Shown: piece by piece, positions 24,530 through 32,676 of the stretch | Layout: each line of letters starts with the position of its first letter | Numbering within the stretch: position 1 is the first letter of the stretch | DNA from: an uncultured Collinsella sp. | Lineage (GTDB): Bacteria > Actinomycetota > Coriobacteriia > Coriobacteriales > Coriobacteriaceae | Direction: 5' to 3' | Assembly: GCA_900542945.1 (NCBI GenBank) | Contig: UQPI01000013.1 | Location: 1 to 45,366 of the forward strand | DNA: 45,366 bases | The notes under the pieces: model-generated | What the model was told of the DNA's origin: nothing | The model's input: the letters and a program-made list of their open reading frames with translations, nothing else | Databases searched by the model: none | Position numbers and translations under genes: made by a program

Positions 24530-25720
24530 TCATGAGGAGCGCGTTATGCGGAAGGCTTTAAGCGCGGCCGTTACGGGGCCAGGCTGGAAACGTCGGCGCA
24601 CATCGTCGAGACGCTCGGGAATATCGATGTGTTGCGGGCAGTGACGCGCGCATTTGCCGCATTTGACGCAGTTGCTCACCAACTTGGGCTCGCTCGTCCG
24701 CACCGCGCTCGCCGTAAAATACTGCGATAGACCCGTAAACCAGCTGTGCGCATAGCTTGCATTGTAGGCGGCAAAACACCCAGGGATATTGATGCCTTTG
24801 GGACACGGCATGCAGTAGCCGCATCCCGTACAGGGCACGCGATTCGATTTTTCAAATTCCGTCAGCACGCGCGCAATGGTATCGAGCTGAGCGCCCGTCA
24901 TCGAATCCGGCAGGGCTCGGTCGGCCAGCGCCGCGTTCTCATCCACTTGCGCGGTATCGGTCATGCCCGAAAGCAGCATCGTGACCTGAGGATGGTTCCA
25001 CACCCACGAAAGCCCCCAGGCGGCAGGAGTGCGCAGGCGCGGGTCACGGGCGCCATCGAGCACGGCGCGGGCCCGCGGAGGCAGCTTGCCCGCCAGGCGT
25101 CCACCCAAAAGCGGTTCCATCACAAACACCGCGAGCCCGCGCTCGGCGGCTGCCATGAGTCCCGCCGTCCCCGCTTGGTAGCGCTCTCCAGCGTAGTTGT
25201 ACTGGATCTGGCAAAAATCCCAGTCATACGCGTCAAGCATCGTGAGGAAGTCCGCCGCACTGCCGTGGTACGAAAAACCTATCTGGCGAATACGCCCCGC
25301 AGCCTTTTGGTGCGCAATCCAGTCCTCGATGTCCAACGCCACCACGCGCTCCCACTGGGCGGGCGAGGTGATGTTGTGCATAAGGTAGTAGTCGATATGG
25401 TCGGTCCGCAAACGGTGCAGCTGCTCGTCAAAAAAGCGGTCGAAATCCTCCGCACATTTGCACGAAGCGTGCGGCAACTTAGTCGCCAGCAACACCCGGT
25501 CACGCAGCCCCAGGCGCTCAAGTGAGGCGCCCACGCACACCTCGTTACCGGGATAAAGATATGCGGTATCCAGATAATTAATCCCCTGTTCCACCGCACG
25601 GGAAATGATGGCATCGGCCGTCTTCGCATCGGGGTGCCCCGGCGCACCGGGAAATCTCATGCAGCCCAGACCCAGAGCAGATATTCGGTTACCACTTTTG
25701 GGGTCAACGCGGTATTGCAC
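24530..25720 (-). CDS. Aldo/keto reductase with C-terminal 4Fe-4S ferredoxin domain
   Basis: A 396-residue oxidoreductase. The N-terminal barrel has the aldo/keto reductase tetrad: Asp and Tyr in DTAYLYPGNE, Lys in ATKLPH, His in DYYLMHN. After residue 290 come two iron-sulphur motifs, CTGCGYCMPCP and CVKCGKCARHCP, typical of anaerobe ferredoxin-linked members. The NADPH-phosphate site of classical members is not obvious, so electrons may pass through the clusters. GTG 25720 follows AAGGGAGG; ATG 25738 is an alternative with a poorer site. The substrate is unknown. Confidence 0.9.
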   Translation of the reverse strand: MQYRVDPKSGNRISALGLGCMRFPGAPGHPDAKTADAIISRAVEQGINYLDTAYLYPGNEVCVGASLERLGLRDRVLLATKLPHASCKCAEDFDRFFDEQLHRLRTDHIDYYLMHNITSPAQWERVVALDIEDWIAHQKAAGRIRQIGFSYHGSAADFLTMLDAYDWDFCQIQYNYAGERYQAGTAGLMAAAERGLAVFVMEPLLGGRLAGKLPPRARAVLDGARDPRLRTPAAWGLSWVWNHPQVTMLLSGMTDTAQVDENAALADRALPDSMTGAQLDTIARVLTEFEKSNRVPCTGCGYCMPCPKGINIPGCFAAYNASYAHSWFTGLSQYFTASAVRTSEPKLVSNCVKCGKCARHCPQHIDIPERLDDVRRRFQPGPVTAALKAFRITRSS

Positions 25721-25883
25721 GGCCCCTCCCTTCGCCATCAGCGCCCCGGCAAGGCGAAACACAATGGTCACGCGGCCGAAACATCGTGGAATCGCAATCG
25801 AGAACGTATCGTAACGTAGCAGAAATCGAGCCGTCACGACACCGCTTTAACATCAGCAAAAAGCCCGATGAAAGGAGTCGCCC

Positions 25884-26003
25884 ATGCCCGCGCTCGACCT
25901 TTGGAACCTCGCATCCCAGCTCAAAAGCACCGATTATCGCTGGGTCGACCTCACCCACACGCTCTCGTGCGACACCCCACACTGGTTTGGCTTTAAGCCG
26001 TGA
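25884..26003 (+). pseudogene. 5' fragment of a cyclase-family (kynurenine formamidase-like) gene
   Basis: A 39-residue frame with an excellent ribosome site (AAAGGAG, seven bases before the ATG) encodes LDLWNLASQLKS followed by RWVDLTHTLSCDTPHWFGF. That is the recognisable N-terminus of the cyclase/KynB-type hydrolase family. It stops at TGA straight after GFKP, before the HGTHxD metal motif, and no continuation is seen in the following 80 bases in any frame. It therefore looks like a deletion remnant, with its translation signals still intact. Confidence 0.65.
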
Positions 26004-26083
26004 GTTCCCATGCGTTTGTTCTTCTAAATACCGCTATCCGGAGCACGCAACACGCTCCGGTAAAACCAGAGTTGAGGCTAACT

Positions 26084-26284
26084 TTAGGACCCCACGATCT
26101 CGTCCTCATCATCACGGCAAAGGACGACGCCGGCGCTTCCCAGCGCAGCGACAGCAATCAGGGCCCCCACAACGATAGGAGCAGCACCGCACGAGCCCTG
26201 CATGCCCGCGATCAGCGCGGCCGTAGGACCAAGGCAGCCAAGCACTAACGCGACGGTGGCAATAGCGATATCTCGAGCGTTCAT
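26084..26284 (-). CDS. Small two-helix membrane protein
   Basis: A 66-residue protein with two hydrophobic segments (about residues 6-27 and 38-57), a short Gly/Cys-containing turn (GMQGSCGAAP) and an acidic tail CRDDEDEIVGS. ATG 26284 has GGAGG about ten bases upstream. I do not recognise a family. The compact hydrophobic design and good start signal support a real gene. It has no obvious partner. Confidence 0.6.
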   Translation of the reverse strand: MNARDIAIATVALVLGCLGPTAALIAGMQGSCGAAPIVVGALIAVAALGSAGVVLCRDDEDEIVGS

Positions 26285-26393
26285 GAGACCACTTCCTCCA
26301 CGGGAAAGACCTTGTTTCTCATGACTTAGTGTGCCCCGCGCCCATATGCCCAACGTAGCGCCACGGTAAGGGTTCTGTTAACCCAAATGCACA

Positions 26394-26442
26394 TATAAAA
26401 CGGGCGCCCTTACGTTGCCCAAAGGCTCGGTAACGACGCCCG
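26394..26442 (-). terminator. Terminator of the secreted-protein gene
   Basis: On the minus strand a 13-base arm CGGGCGTCGTTAC pairs, with mismatches, with GTAAGGGCGCCCG, followed by TTTTATATG. It lies about 30 bases past the stop of the 258-residue secreted protein. Confidence 0.75.
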
Positions 26443-26471
26443 CCCGTCATGTCCTATTGGCTTATGGCAGA

Positions 26472-27248
26472 TTACCAACCGGTGTAGTAGTCGGTGGTTC
26501 CGGCAGCGCAGCCGGAGTCATAGACCTTGCACTCGCCCTTGGAACCGGTAAACGTGGAGCCTTGGGCCTTATCGCCCGCGGCAACAACGTAATAGCCGTC
26601 GGAATCGCGCCAGAAGCCCTCAGAATCCTGAGTCCATTCGCCCGTGCGATAGTGATAAAGCACATTGCTGCTGTAATAGGTCTCACGGCGGCCGTTATAG
26701 TTATTGACGCCGCTCGAGCGCGTCAGACCCGAGCCGTTCGCGTAATACGCAGCAGACATGTAAGACGAGCCGGAGCCGGCGTTGAAATACGAAGCCTGAA
26801 CGGCCTCAGCGGCCTCGGCTTCGGCTGCGGCAGCCTCGAGCGCCTCGCGCTTGGCATCCTCAAGCATGGAGCGAAGCTCGTCGAGCTCGGTCGACGTGGC
26901 GTCGACCTCCCCCATCGTCAACAGGCTGCCCGCACCGTCGATGCAACCCTGCAACACAGCACGCTCGTCATCGGTAGCATAGTCGCCATACATATTCATA
27001 ATGATCTGAGCGCGCATCTCCAGGGAATCGCGCTTTGCCCCCATCGAGGCGTTCCACTCCTGCATAGAGCCATAACCGTCGCCGCGGTAGTCGACGGGCT
27101 GCACCAGCGTCGCCTCGGACGGCGTAGATCCGACCGTATCGGATAGTGTTGCCGCGTGGGCATCAGTTGCGCCGGCGCCCATCAAAAGTGCCACGGTCAG
27201 AGCGGCGGAAAGGGCGGCGGCTTTCGGTTTTCGTGAATCGATCCTCAT
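26472..27248 (-). CDS. Secreted protein with coiled coil and cysteine-containing C-terminal domain
   Basis: A 258-residue exported protein. A signal peptide (AALTVALLMGAGATDAHA) ends near residue 32. A mainly helical region follows with an Ala/Glu-rich coiled coil near residues 115-150. A Tyr/Ser/Gly linker (SYMSAAYYANGSG) leads to a C-terminal domain with FWRDSDGYYVVAAGD, a pair of Cys and VYDSGCAAGTTDYYTGW. The last segment is reminiscent of the 3D or double-psi-barrel region of cell-wall lytic proteins, but the three catalytic Asp are not all evident. ATG 27248 follows GGAGG. A role at the cell wall is plausible; no activity can be claimed. Confidence 0.75.
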   Translation of the reverse strand: MRIDSRKPKAAALSAALTVALLMGAGATDAHAATLSDTVGSTPSEATLVQPVDYRGDGYGSMQEWNASMGAKRDSLEMRAQIIMNMYGDYATDDERAVLQGCIDGAGSLLTMGEVDATSTELDELRSMLEDAKREALEAAAAEAEAAEAVQASYFNAGSGSSYMSAAYYANGSGLTRSSGVNNYNGRRETYYSSNVLYHYRTGEWTQDSEGFWRDSDGYYVVAAGDKAQGSTFTGSKGECKVYDSGCAAGTTDYYTGW

Positions 27249-27560
27249 GTAGCTGGAAACCTCCGTAGTGCGTTTTTGCTGCGTTTAGGCTGCGTGTGAT
27301 TCGATCGCGCTGCATAGTACCCCGAGCAAATCGCGACCTGCGGTTTTTCTCAAAAGGTGCACGTCATTTGCGTAAAACTCACATCCGCTCAACAGGAGTT
27401 TTCCACAACTCGAATGCATAAAGCGTGTCAAAAACCCTGTTTTTGCACCCTCTCTATGCAAAGAAGGCGCCTGTGCAACCATTGTTCGCACAGGCGCCTT
27501 GAGCAGGCATTTTATGCAGTTATACCTATCGAGTCGCAAGGGGTCCTTGCACAAGTCGCC
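27249..27560. other. 312-base intergenic region
   Basis: This gap carries the leader and promoter region of the secreted-protein gene and, at its right end, the metY terminator. No convincing coding frame is present. A minus-strand TACTAT near 27320 could be a -10 but has no good -35. Confidence 0.5.
27464..27500 (-). terminator. Terminator of metY
   Basis: AAGGCGCCTGTGC pairs perfectly with GCACAGGCGCCTT (13 bp, 11-base loop) about 60 bases past the metY stop. The tail is CTTTGCAT, so the T tract is weak. Confidence 0.65.
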
Positions 27561-28871
27561 TTACTCGTCCAGCGCGGCGAAGGCCTGCTTCAGATCCCAA
27601 ATGATATCCTCGGCGTTCTCGGTACCGATGGAAAGACGGATCGTGGAGGGCGTGATGTTCTGCTCGGCGAGCTCCTCGGCAGAGAGCTGGGAGTGCGTGG
27701 TGGTAGCCGGGTGCACGACGAGCGACTTGACGTCGGCCACGTTGGCGAGCAGCGAGAACACCTGCAGGTGATCGATGAACTTCCATGCAGCCTCCTGGCC
27801 GCCCTTGATCTCAAAGGTAAAGATTGAGGCACCGCCACGGGGGAAGTACTTCTGATAGAGCTCGTGATCGGGGTGCTCAGGCAGGCTCGGGTGGTTCACC
27901 TTAGCGACATGGCTGTCACCAGCCAGGAACTCAACGACCTTCTTGGTGTTCTCGACATGACGGTCGACGCGCAGCGACAGAGTCTCGGTGCCCTGGAGCA
28001 GGACCCAGGCGTTGAACGGGCTGATGCAGGCGCCCTCGTCACGCAACAGGATAGCGCGGACATAGGTTGCGAAGGCGGCGGGACCGGCAGCCTCGGCAAA
28101 CGAAACACCATGGTAGGAGGGGTTGGGCTCAGCGATCTGGGCGTACTTTCCGCTCGCCTTCCAATCGAAGTTACCGCCGTCGACGATCACGCCGCCCAGC
28201 GAGGTGCCGTGGCCGCCGATGAACTTGGTTGCGGAGTGGACGACAATGTTGGCACCATGCTCCAACGGACGGAGCAGATACGGGGTGCCGAAGGTGTTGT
28301 CGACGACAACCGGCAGACCGTGCTTCTTGGCGATCTCGGAGATGGCGTCGATGTTGGGGATGTCGGAGTTGGGGTTGCCGAGCGTCTCGAGGTAGATGAC
28401 CGTGGTGTTGTCCTTGATGGCGCCCTCGACCTCGTCCAGGTTGTGGGCATCGACGAAGGTGGTCTCGACGCCAAACTGGGAGAGTGTATGCTCCAGCAGG
28501 TTGTAGGAGCCACCGTAGATGGTCTTCTGAGCCACCACGTGGTCACCGGCCTGGGCAAGAGCCTGCAGGGTATAGGTGATGGCAGCAGCACCGGAGGCGA
28601 CGGCAAGACCTGCCACACCACCCTCGAGTGCGGCGATACGGTCCTCGAAGACGCCCTGGGTGGAGTTGGTCAGACGGCCGTAGATGTTACCGGCGTCGGC
28701 AAGACCAAAGCGGTCGGCGGCGTGCTGGGAGTTGCGGAACACATAGCTCGTGGTCTGGTAGATCGGCACGGCGCGGGCGTCGGATGCAGGATCGGCGCTC
28801 TCCTGGCCAACGTGCAGCTGCAGGGTATCGAAACCAAAGGTGTGCTCGGGGTTGTTGATGAACTGGCTCAT
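27561..28871 (-). CDS. metY: O-acetylhomoserine aminocarboxypropyltransferase (sulfhydrylase)
   Basis: A 436-residue PLP enzyme of the Cys/Met metabolism family, making homocysteine (or methionine) from O-acetylhomoserine and sulfide in the cytoplasm. GFDTLQLHVGQESADPA at the N-terminus and RAVPIYQTTSYVF are the MetY form. VASGAAAITY and ETLGNPNSDIPN bind PLP, and the Schiff-base Lys is in VVHSATKFIGGHG. MetY is longer than MetB/MetC by about 40 residues, and this protein has that length. ATG 28871 follows AAGGAG. The 185-base leader and divergent LysR gene suggest control by sulphur or methionine status. Confidence 0.93.
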   Translation of the reverse strand: MSQFINNPEHTFGFDTLQLHVGQESADPASDARAVPIYQTTSYVFRNSQHAADRFGLADAGNIYGRLTNSTQGVFEDRIAALEGGVAGLAVASGAAAITYTLQALAQAGDHVVAQKTIYGGSYNLLEHTLSQFGVETTFVDAHNLDEVEGAIKDNTTVIYLETLGNPNSDIPNIDAISEIAKKHGLPVVVDNTFGTPYLLRPLEHGANIVVHSATKFIGGHGTSLGGVIVDGGNFDWKASGKYAQIAEPNPSYHGVSFAEAAGPAAFATYVRAILLRDEGACISPFNAWVLLQGTETLSLRVDRHVENTKKVVEFLAGDSHVAKVNHPSLPEHPDHELYQKYFPRGGASIFTFEIKGGQEAAWKFIDHLQVFSLLANVADVKSLVVHPATTTHSQLSAEELAEQNITPSTIRLSIGTENAEDIIWDLKQAFAALDE

Positions 28872-28933
28872 GATGATCTCCTTGATCAAATAGAAGTAAA
28901 TAAGAGTAAGAGAAATAAGTCGCTGTCTCCTGA

Positions 28934-28987
28934 TCACGCCGACGGGCGCAAACAGGAGCCCGGCATTCGTCTTGGTAAGCAATTCAT
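28934..28987 (-). CDS. Candidate leader peptide in the metY 5' region
   Basis: A 17-codon frame, MNCLPRRMPGSCLRPSA, starts seven bases after AAGGGAGG and lies in the metY leader. It has two Cys and two Met codons. Its 3' end overlaps a hairpin at 28927-28958 (CTCCTG/CAGGAG outer stem, CGCC/GGCG inner stem). The layout resembles peptide-based attenuation of sulphur-amino-acid genes, but no T tract follows the hairpin. Confidence 0.4.
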   Translation of the reverse strand: MNCLPRRMPGSCLRPSA

Positions 28988-29055
28988 ATGCGGGCCTCCC
29001 TTCGCGTCCCGGTTCCGTGGTCGGCTTAATTACCTACCGCCTTTGTGTGTTTTGA

Positions 29056-29084
29056 ATAGTACGAGCATTGTCTCCCTCGGTCAA
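29056..29084 (-). promoter_or_regulatory. Promoter of metY
   Basis: On the minus strand TTGACC (29084-29079), 17 bases, TACTAT (29061-29056). It places the metY transcript start about 180 bases before the start codon, giving a long leader. Confidence 0.6.
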
Positions 29085-29104
29085 TCACTTAAAAGCGCTA
29101 ACTT

Positions 29105-29125
29105 GTTATCTGTTTTATAGATAAC
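29105..29125. promoter_or_regulatory. Candidate LysR-regulator binding site
   Basis: GTTATCT and AGATAAC form a perfect 7-bp inverted repeat with a 7-base spacer, fitting the T-N11-A shape of LysR sites. It lies 20 bases before the LysR gene start and about 20 bases upstream of the divergent metY -35, so one site could serve both genes. Confidence 0.55.
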
Positions 29126-29144
29126 TATCGAAAGGATGGCGTCG

Positions 29145-30083
29145 ATGACCCTTCAGCAGCTTCGTTTTCTGATCACCGTGGCAGAGTCCGGCTCAATCAA
29201 CGCCGCAGCTCAACGCCTCTATACTGCTCAGTCCAACATCTCCAACGCCGTCAAAAGCCTGGAACAGGAACTCCACCTGGAGATCTTTACGCGCTCCAGC
29301 CGCGGCGTCACGCTCACCAACGACGGCACCGAGCTTTTGGGCTATGCGCGCCAGGTCGTAGAGCAGGCCGACATGCTCGAGGCCCGCTACGAGGACGGCG
29401 GTACCCCGCAAGCCCGCCTCGCCATTTCCGCCCAGCACTACGCCTTTTCGGTCGAGGCCTTTGTCAACGTAGTCGAGCGCTGCCGCGACAGCAAGTTCGA
29501 GTTCATCATGCGCGAGACCACCACATCGCAGATCATCGATGACGTCCGCGCATTTCGCAGCGATATCGGCATTCTGTATCTGGATGACTTTAACGCCCGC
29601 GTTCTGCAGAAGGCCTTCGCCGATGCCCGCGCAAGCTTCCATCCCCTCTTCGACGCGACGGTCCACGTCTTCGTTAGCGAGCGCCATCCGCTCGCACGCC
29701 GCCCTCAGCTGTCCCTTGCCGACCTCACGCCCTATACGCGCTACAGCTTTGAGCAGGGAACCTCAAACTCCTTCTATTACGCCGAGGAACCCTTTAGCTA
29801 TGTCCCTTGCGACCGCAACATTCGAATCTCGGACCGCGGAACACTTACTAACTTACTTATCACGTCGAACGGTTACACCCTGTCGACCGGCGTCCTCTCC
29901 AATGAAATGCAATGGGGCATGGCATCGATCCCCTTGGCAGACGCCCCGACGATGCATGTGGGCTACATCATGCATGACGACCGCAAGCCCTCTCCCCTCT
30001 TGCAGCAATACCTCGACGAGCTCAACCGCATCATCCATGCCAACCAACTGTCAGAAGACGGGGTAGAAATCGTAGACTGCTAG
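29145..30083 (+). CDS. LysR-family transcriptional regulator
   Basis: A 312-residue LysR regulator. Residues 1-60 are the winged helix-turn-helix (LQQLRFLITVAESGSINAAA, SNISNAVKSLEQEL). The rest is a two-lobed effector domain with SERHPLARRPQLSLADL and YTLSTGVLSNEM. ATG 29145 is preferred to 29136 because AAAGGA is correctly spaced only for it. It is divergent from metY and separated from it by a palindrome, so control of homocysteine synthesis, perhaps sensing O-acetylhomoserine or a related metabolite, is likely. Ligand identity is inferred only from position. Confidence 0.92.
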   Translation: MTLQQLRFLITVAESGSINAAAQRLYTAQSNISNAVKSLEQELHLEIFTRSSRGVTLTNDGTELLGYARQVVEQADMLEARYEDGGTPQARLAISAQHYAFSVEAFVNVVERCRDSKFEFIMRETTTSQIIDDVRAFRSDIGILYLDDFNARVLQKAFADARASFHPLFDATVHVFVSERHPLARRPQLSLADLTPYTRYSFEQGTSNSFYYAEEPFSYVPCDRNIRISDRGTLTNLLITSNGYTLSTGVLSNEMQWGMASIPLADAPTMHVGYIMHDDRKPSPLLQQYLDELNRIIHANQLSEDGVEIVDC

Positions 30084-30146
30084 CCCCCGACGGGCATGGC
30101 GCTACAATGGTCACTCACACGAAACGTACCCAACGAAAGGAAGCCC

Positions 30147-30632
30147 GTGAAGGTCATCATCTATACCGACGGCTCGGCCCGATCAAATCCGGGACGCGGC
30201 GGCTACGGCGCCGTGCTCAAATACACCAACCCCGCCGGCAAGACCTTTACCTCCGAGCTTTCGCGCGGTTACGCCAAGACCACCAACAACCGCATGGAGC
30301 TCATGGCGGTCATCGTGGCACTCGAGGCACTCAACCGCCCCTGCGAGGTCGAAGTCCATTCCGATTCGCAGTACGTCGTCAACGCCTTTAACAAGCACTG
30401 GATCGACGGCTGGAAAAAACGCGGATGGAAAACCGCCAACAAGCAGCCCGTCAAGAACCGCGACCTATGGGAGCGCCTACTCACCGCCAAAAGCAAGCAC
30501 AAGGTTGAGTTCATCTGGGTTAAGGGTCACGCCGGTCACGAGCTCAACGAGCGCTGCGATGAGCTCGCCACCACGGCGGCCGACGGCAGCAACCTCGATA
30601 TCGACGCCGGCTTTAACGAGAGCGACCTGTAA
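30147..30632 (+). CDS. rnhA: Ribonuclease HI
   Basis: A 161-residue RNase HI, degrading the RNA strand of RNA-DNA hybrids. The DEDD carboxylates are visible: Asp in IYTDGSARSNPG, Glu in NNRMELMAV, Asp in VHSDSQYVVN and Asp in NERCDELA, with the catalytic His in KGHAGHELN. The basic helix DGWKKRGWKTANKQP, which contacts substrate, is present. GTG 30147 follows AAAGGA. The stop is about 70 bases before the oxidoreductase gene. Confidence 0.95.
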   Translation: MKVIIYTDGSARSNPGRGGYGAVLKYTNPAGKTFTSELSRGYAKTTNNRMELMAVIVALEALNRPCEVEVHSDSQYVVNAFNKHWIDGWKKRGWKTANKQPVKNRDLWERLLTAKSKHKVEFIWVKGHAGHELNERCDELATTAADGSNLDIDAGFNESDL

Positions 30633-30705
30633 TAGCATTCTCGCGCAGCTTTATATCCCCACGCGCTACACTCATCCCGTAGACCAAACAACGCAAGGGG
30701 GACGT

Positions 30706-31812
30706 ATGCTGCGCATCGCGACCATCGGCACATCCATGATCACCGACGACTTTATCCAAGTCGTCAACGCCAACAACCAAGCCGCGTTTGTGGGCACGCT
30801 TTCGCGCGATGCAGATCGCGGCGCCGCCTTCACCACTAAGCACGGCGGCGAGCGTAACTTCACCGCACTTGACGAGCTCGCGGCAGCCGCCGACGTCGAC
30901 GCCGTCTATATCGGCAGCCCTAACGCACTTCACTACGAGCAAGCCCTTGCCTGCATCGCCGGTGGCAAGCATGTCATCGTCGAGAAGCCCTTCTGTGCCA
31001 CCGAAGCGCAGGCGCTGGAAGTCTTCCGCGCTGCCGAGGCAGCAGGTGTCGTGGCCCTCGAGGCCATGCGTCCCCTCCACGACCCCGCCTTCCACGCCAT
31101 CGAGGACGCTCTGGGCGAGATCGCCCCCATCCGCCGCGCCTCATTGCGCTTTGGCAAATATTCCTCGCGCTACAACGAGATTCTCGCGGGACGCGCCACC
31201 AATATCTTCGACTGCAATATGGCATCGGGTTCCCTCATGGACATTGGTGTCTACACCGTCGAGCCCATGGTCGAGATTTTCGGCATGCCCTCCGGCCTTA
31301 CGAGCATGGCTACTCTGCTCGACCCCACCACGCGACAGCTCACGCACGGCCCCATCGACGGCTGCGGTTCCATCCTCGCCAGCTACGGCGGTGGCCGCAT
31401 CTCCGTCGAGCTCGCGCACTCCAAAATAACGAATGACCTGCTGCCCTCGCAGATCGAAGGCGAGCGTGGCACTATCCAGATCGACCATCTGTCCACGCCC
31501 CGCAACGTCCGCATCGACTATCGCGGCGATGTCGTACGCGGTTCGGCAACCGAGGCACCGCGCGAACAGGGCGACAACGGCCGCGTGCTCGACCTGCCCA
31601 AATCGAGCAACACTATGGAATACGAACTCACAGACTTTATCACCGCCATCGGCGGCATCGATAACGTTAAGGAAGAGATTTGGGAGACCCCGGCGGGACG
31701 CCACGAGCTTGGCCACTACCGCGATGTCACGCTCGTCTCGCTGCGCATCATGGATGCCGTGCGCCAGCAGGCCGGCATTACCTTCCCGGCCGATGCAGGC
31801 AAGCAGGCCTAG
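30706..31812 (+). CDS. Gfo/Idh/MocA-family oxidoreductase
   Basis: A 368-residue NAD(P)-dependent oxidoreductase. The N-terminal Rossmann domain begins RIATIGTSMITDDF, with a GTSMI turn in place of the more usual GxGxxG. The family signature EKPFCATEAQALE is near residue 90, and the C-terminal domain has SLMDIGVYTVEPMVEI. Such enzymes oxidise or reduce sugars, inositols or bile-type compounds. ATG 30706 follows AAGGGGGA. Two bases separate its stop from the acylphosphatase start. The substrate is unknown. Confidence 0.88.
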   Translation: MLRIATIGTSMITDDFIQVVNANNQAAFVGTLSRDADRGAAFTTKHGGERNFTALDELAAAADVDAVYIGSPNALHYEQALACIAGGKHVIVEKPFCATEAQALEVFRAAEAAGVVALEAMRPLHDPAFHAIEDALGEIAPIRRASLRFGKYSSRYNEILAGRATNIFDCNMASGSLMDIGVYTVEPMVEIFGMPSGLTSMATLLDPTTRQLTHGPIDGCGSILASYGGGRISVELAHSKITNDLLPSQIEGERGTIQIDHLSTPRNVRIDYRGDVVRGSATEAPREQGDNGRVLDLPKSSNTMEYELTDFITAIGGIDNVKEEIWETPAGRHELGHYRDVTLVSLRIMDAVRQQAGITFPADAGKQA

Positions 31813-31814
31813 CG

Positions 31815-32225
31815 ATGGGTTTTTTCGACAAGCTTTTCTCGGGCGTCGCCGGCGGCAGCCGCGAACCCCAAAAGCCTTCTGGCGTCGAGCTCGAGCTGCG
31901 CCGTAGGCTCACCGTGCTCGCAAGCGACGCGGCCACTCAAAACGCCCCTCAGCGCTATTTTCTTCGGTGGGAGGGCCAAGTCCAGGGCGTCGGCTTTCGC
32001 TTTACCAACACCAATCTCGCGCAGACGCACGCACTCACCGGCTGGGTGCGCAACATGGAAGACGGGTCAGTCGAGATGGAGATACAGGGAGCTCCGGCAA
32101 ACATCCTGTCTCATCTCGAGGCGCTTCATGCCTCCTATGAGCGCATGGGAACACGTTTTCGCCTCGTAGACGCCCAGGCCCGAGCCCCGCTTGCCGATGA
32201 AGACGGTTTCAGTCCTCATTATTAG
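31815..32225 (+). CDS. Acylphosphatase
   Basis: A 136-residue protein whose last 90 residues are an acylphosphatase, hydrolysing carboxyl-phosphate bonds. The phosphate loop is GQVQGVGFRFT with the catalytic Arg; the catalytic Asn is in GWVRNMEDGSVE. An N-terminal extension of about 45 residues (KLFSGVAGGSREPQ and a charged helix) is not part of the usual 90-residue enzyme. ATG 31815 directly follows the oxidoreductase stop; the ribosome site is weak, so coupling is likely. A start nearer the domain cannot be excluded. Confidence 0.88.
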   Translation: MGFFDKLFSGVAGGSREPQKPSGVELELRRRLTVLASDAATQNAPQRYFLRWEGQVQGVGFRFTNTNLAQTHALTGWVRNMEDGSVEMEIQGAPANILSHLEALHASYERMGTRFRLVDAQARAPLADEDGFSPHY

Positions 32226-32250
32226 TATTGTGTGCTAAATACGGTATCAT
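32222..32250 (+). promoter_or_regulatory. Possible promoter of the perR-like gene
   Basis: TTAGTA (32222-32227), 17 bases, TATCAT (32245-32250). It overlaps the end of the acylphosphatase gene. The -10 is good, the -35 only fair. Confidence 0.4.
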
Positions 32251-32286
32251 TTACCTACGACCGTTGATAGAAAAGAGGCGAAGCGC

Positions 32287-32667
32287 ATGGCCGTACAAAG
32301 AAGAAACACCAAGCAGCGGAAGCTGGTTCTTGATGCCGTGCGCCAAAGCTACAACCATCCCACCGCCGATGAGATCTACAACGCCGTGCGCGAACAGGAC
32401 GACAAGATCAGCCGCGGTACGGTCTACCGCAATCTCAATCTCTTGGCCGACGCCGGCGAGATCCTCTCCATCAAGACGCCCGGCGGCAGCCGCTTCGATC
32501 GCACGATCGAGCCGCATGCGCATATCATCTGCACCTCGTGCAGCCGCGTCATCGACGTACCGCTCCCCTTCGATGCTCAGCTCGACGCCAAGGCATCCGA
32601 GCAAATCGGCTGGCACGTCACGTCGCACTACACCATCTTCGAGGGTCTCTGCCCCGACTGCCGGTAG
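32287..32667 (+). CDS. Fur-family regulator, PerR-like
   Basis: A 126-residue Fur-family repressor. The winged helix includes HPTADEIYNAV and ISRGTVYRNLNLLADAG. The structural zinc site is CTSC and CPDC. The regulatory metal site RFDRTIEPHAH has the Asp two residues after Arg, as in PerR, rather than the Glu usual in Fur. This suggests a peroxide-sensing iron or manganese repressor. ATG 32287 follows AAAAGAGG. A 61-bp hairpin lies just past its stop. The target genes are not in evidence nearby. Confidence 0.87.
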   Translation: MAVQRRNTKQRKLVLDAVRQSYNHPTADEIYNAVREQDDKISRGTVYRNLNLLADAGEILSIKTPGGSRFDRTIEPHAHIICTSCSRVIDVPLPFDAQLDAKASEQIGWHVTSHYTIFEGLCPDCR

Positions 32668-32676
32668 ATGTTTGGG

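Noticed and set aside
26038..26060. CCGGAGC/GCTCCGG hairpin as terminator of the small membrane protein
   Set aside because: Only 7 bp with no T tract on either strand; too weak to call.
27399..27407. TTTTCCACA, a DnaA-box-like sequence
   Set aside because: A single match with no cluster, no AT-rich unwinding region and no dnaA or dnaN nearby; not an origin.
27285..27554. 89-codon minus-strand frame between the secreted protein and metY
   Set aside because: It reads through the metY terminator hairpin, lacks a ribosome site and has no recognisable features.
28872..29055. SAM riboswitch in the metY leader
   Set aside because: The leader folds, but I see none of the conserved core sequences of the SAM riboswitch classes; the peptide-leader reading explains it better.
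27864..29120. 418-codon open frame antisense to metY
   Set aside because: Shadow of metY; composition is typical of antisense frames and it runs through the metY promoter.
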